This document shows positions 63,965 through 64,000 of a stretch of DNA of 64,000 bases, piece after piece; the stretch's first letter is position 1, and every line of letters begins with the position of its first letter. The notes below the pieces were generated by a model. The model was not told where the DNA came from. It did not search any database and saw only the letters and a list, made by a program, of their open reading frames with translations. Source of the stretch: Nostoc sp. FACHB-110 (GTDB lineage Bacteria; Cyanobacteriota; Cyanobacteriia; Cyanobacteriales; Nostocaceae); the NCBI RefSeq assembly GCF_014697425.1, contig NZ_JACJRU010000013.1, positions 62,001-126,000 of the forward strand, given 5' to 3'. The position numbers were made by a program, and so were the translations under genes.

Positions 63965-64000
63965 AAGTTACAAAAAAATTTAAGTTCTTATACAGAAGCA

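Overview
The window comes from a filamentous, probably heterocyst-forming cyanobacterium of the order Nostocales (Nostoc/Calothrix/Tolypothrix-like). The evidence is the very frequent HIP1 octamer GCGATCGC, a high-light-inducible protein, a cyanobacterial NdhD, DUF2605/DUF2973 and DUF29 proteins, heptanucleotide tandem repeats between genes, and best-recognised protein families throughout. No rRNA, tRNA or CRISPR array was seen.

Layout. 0-3.5 kb: rhodanese, HrcA and two membrane proteins. 3.5-9.7 kb: a composite dispersed repeat, a glycolate oxidase/dehydrogenase pair (glcF, glcE), a type II NADH dehydrogenase, and the TolC-like end of an efflux operon. 10-13.8 kb: the rest of that operon (MacB-type ATPase and permease, periplasmic adaptor). 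14.7-27.9 kb: mostly housekeeping genes (TPR protein, response regulator, gyrA, PAP2 phosphatase, hli, sigA, gyrB, miaA, ndhD). 28.2-33.7 kb: coiled-coil protein, thrB, a small island of intact and decayed toxin-antitoxin genes, thrS. 34-39.8 kb: DUF2605/DUF2973 pair, glycogen-debranching-type glucosidase, acyltransferase, and a decayed short-chain dehydrogenase. 39.9-42.1 kb: a two-helix membrane protein resembling the cyanobacterial TRADD-N-associated family, divergent from an HTH-TPR protein, with GACTWWAGTC palindromes between them. 42.1-51.6 kb: arylamine N-acetyltransferase, radical SAM protein, type IV pilin, a CDF transporter/small protein/alkaline phosphatase/PEP-CTERM operon behind a Fur/Zur-like box, and ppk1.

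The most unusual part is 52.1-64 kb, a ribosomally synthesised peptide (RiPP) locus that combines two chemistries. The first is a spliceotide module: two Nif11-type precursors whose cores carry XYG motifs (LYG, MYG, LYG), a SPASM radical SAM enzyme resembling PlpX/PcpX spliceases, and a 61-residue partner. Known enzymes of this class cut tyramine out of XYG to leave alpha-keto-beta-amino acids. Directly behind it, apparently in the same operon, lie a phosphotransferase-fold kinase and a HopA1-family protein, the pair that makes dehydroamino acids in class V lanthipeptides and thioviridamide-type peptides. After a strong terminator come two further precursors of a different leader type (DLRPxG...GG) with Cys-free, Ser/Thr-containing, Gly/Ala-rich cores. 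They are followed by a small membrane protein, an aldo/keto-reductase-fold protein that seems to have lost its catalytic tetrad, two parvulin-type prolyl isomerases and an HlyD-type export adaptor. The peptidase-transporter expected to go with the adaptor is not in the window and may lie beyond its right edge.
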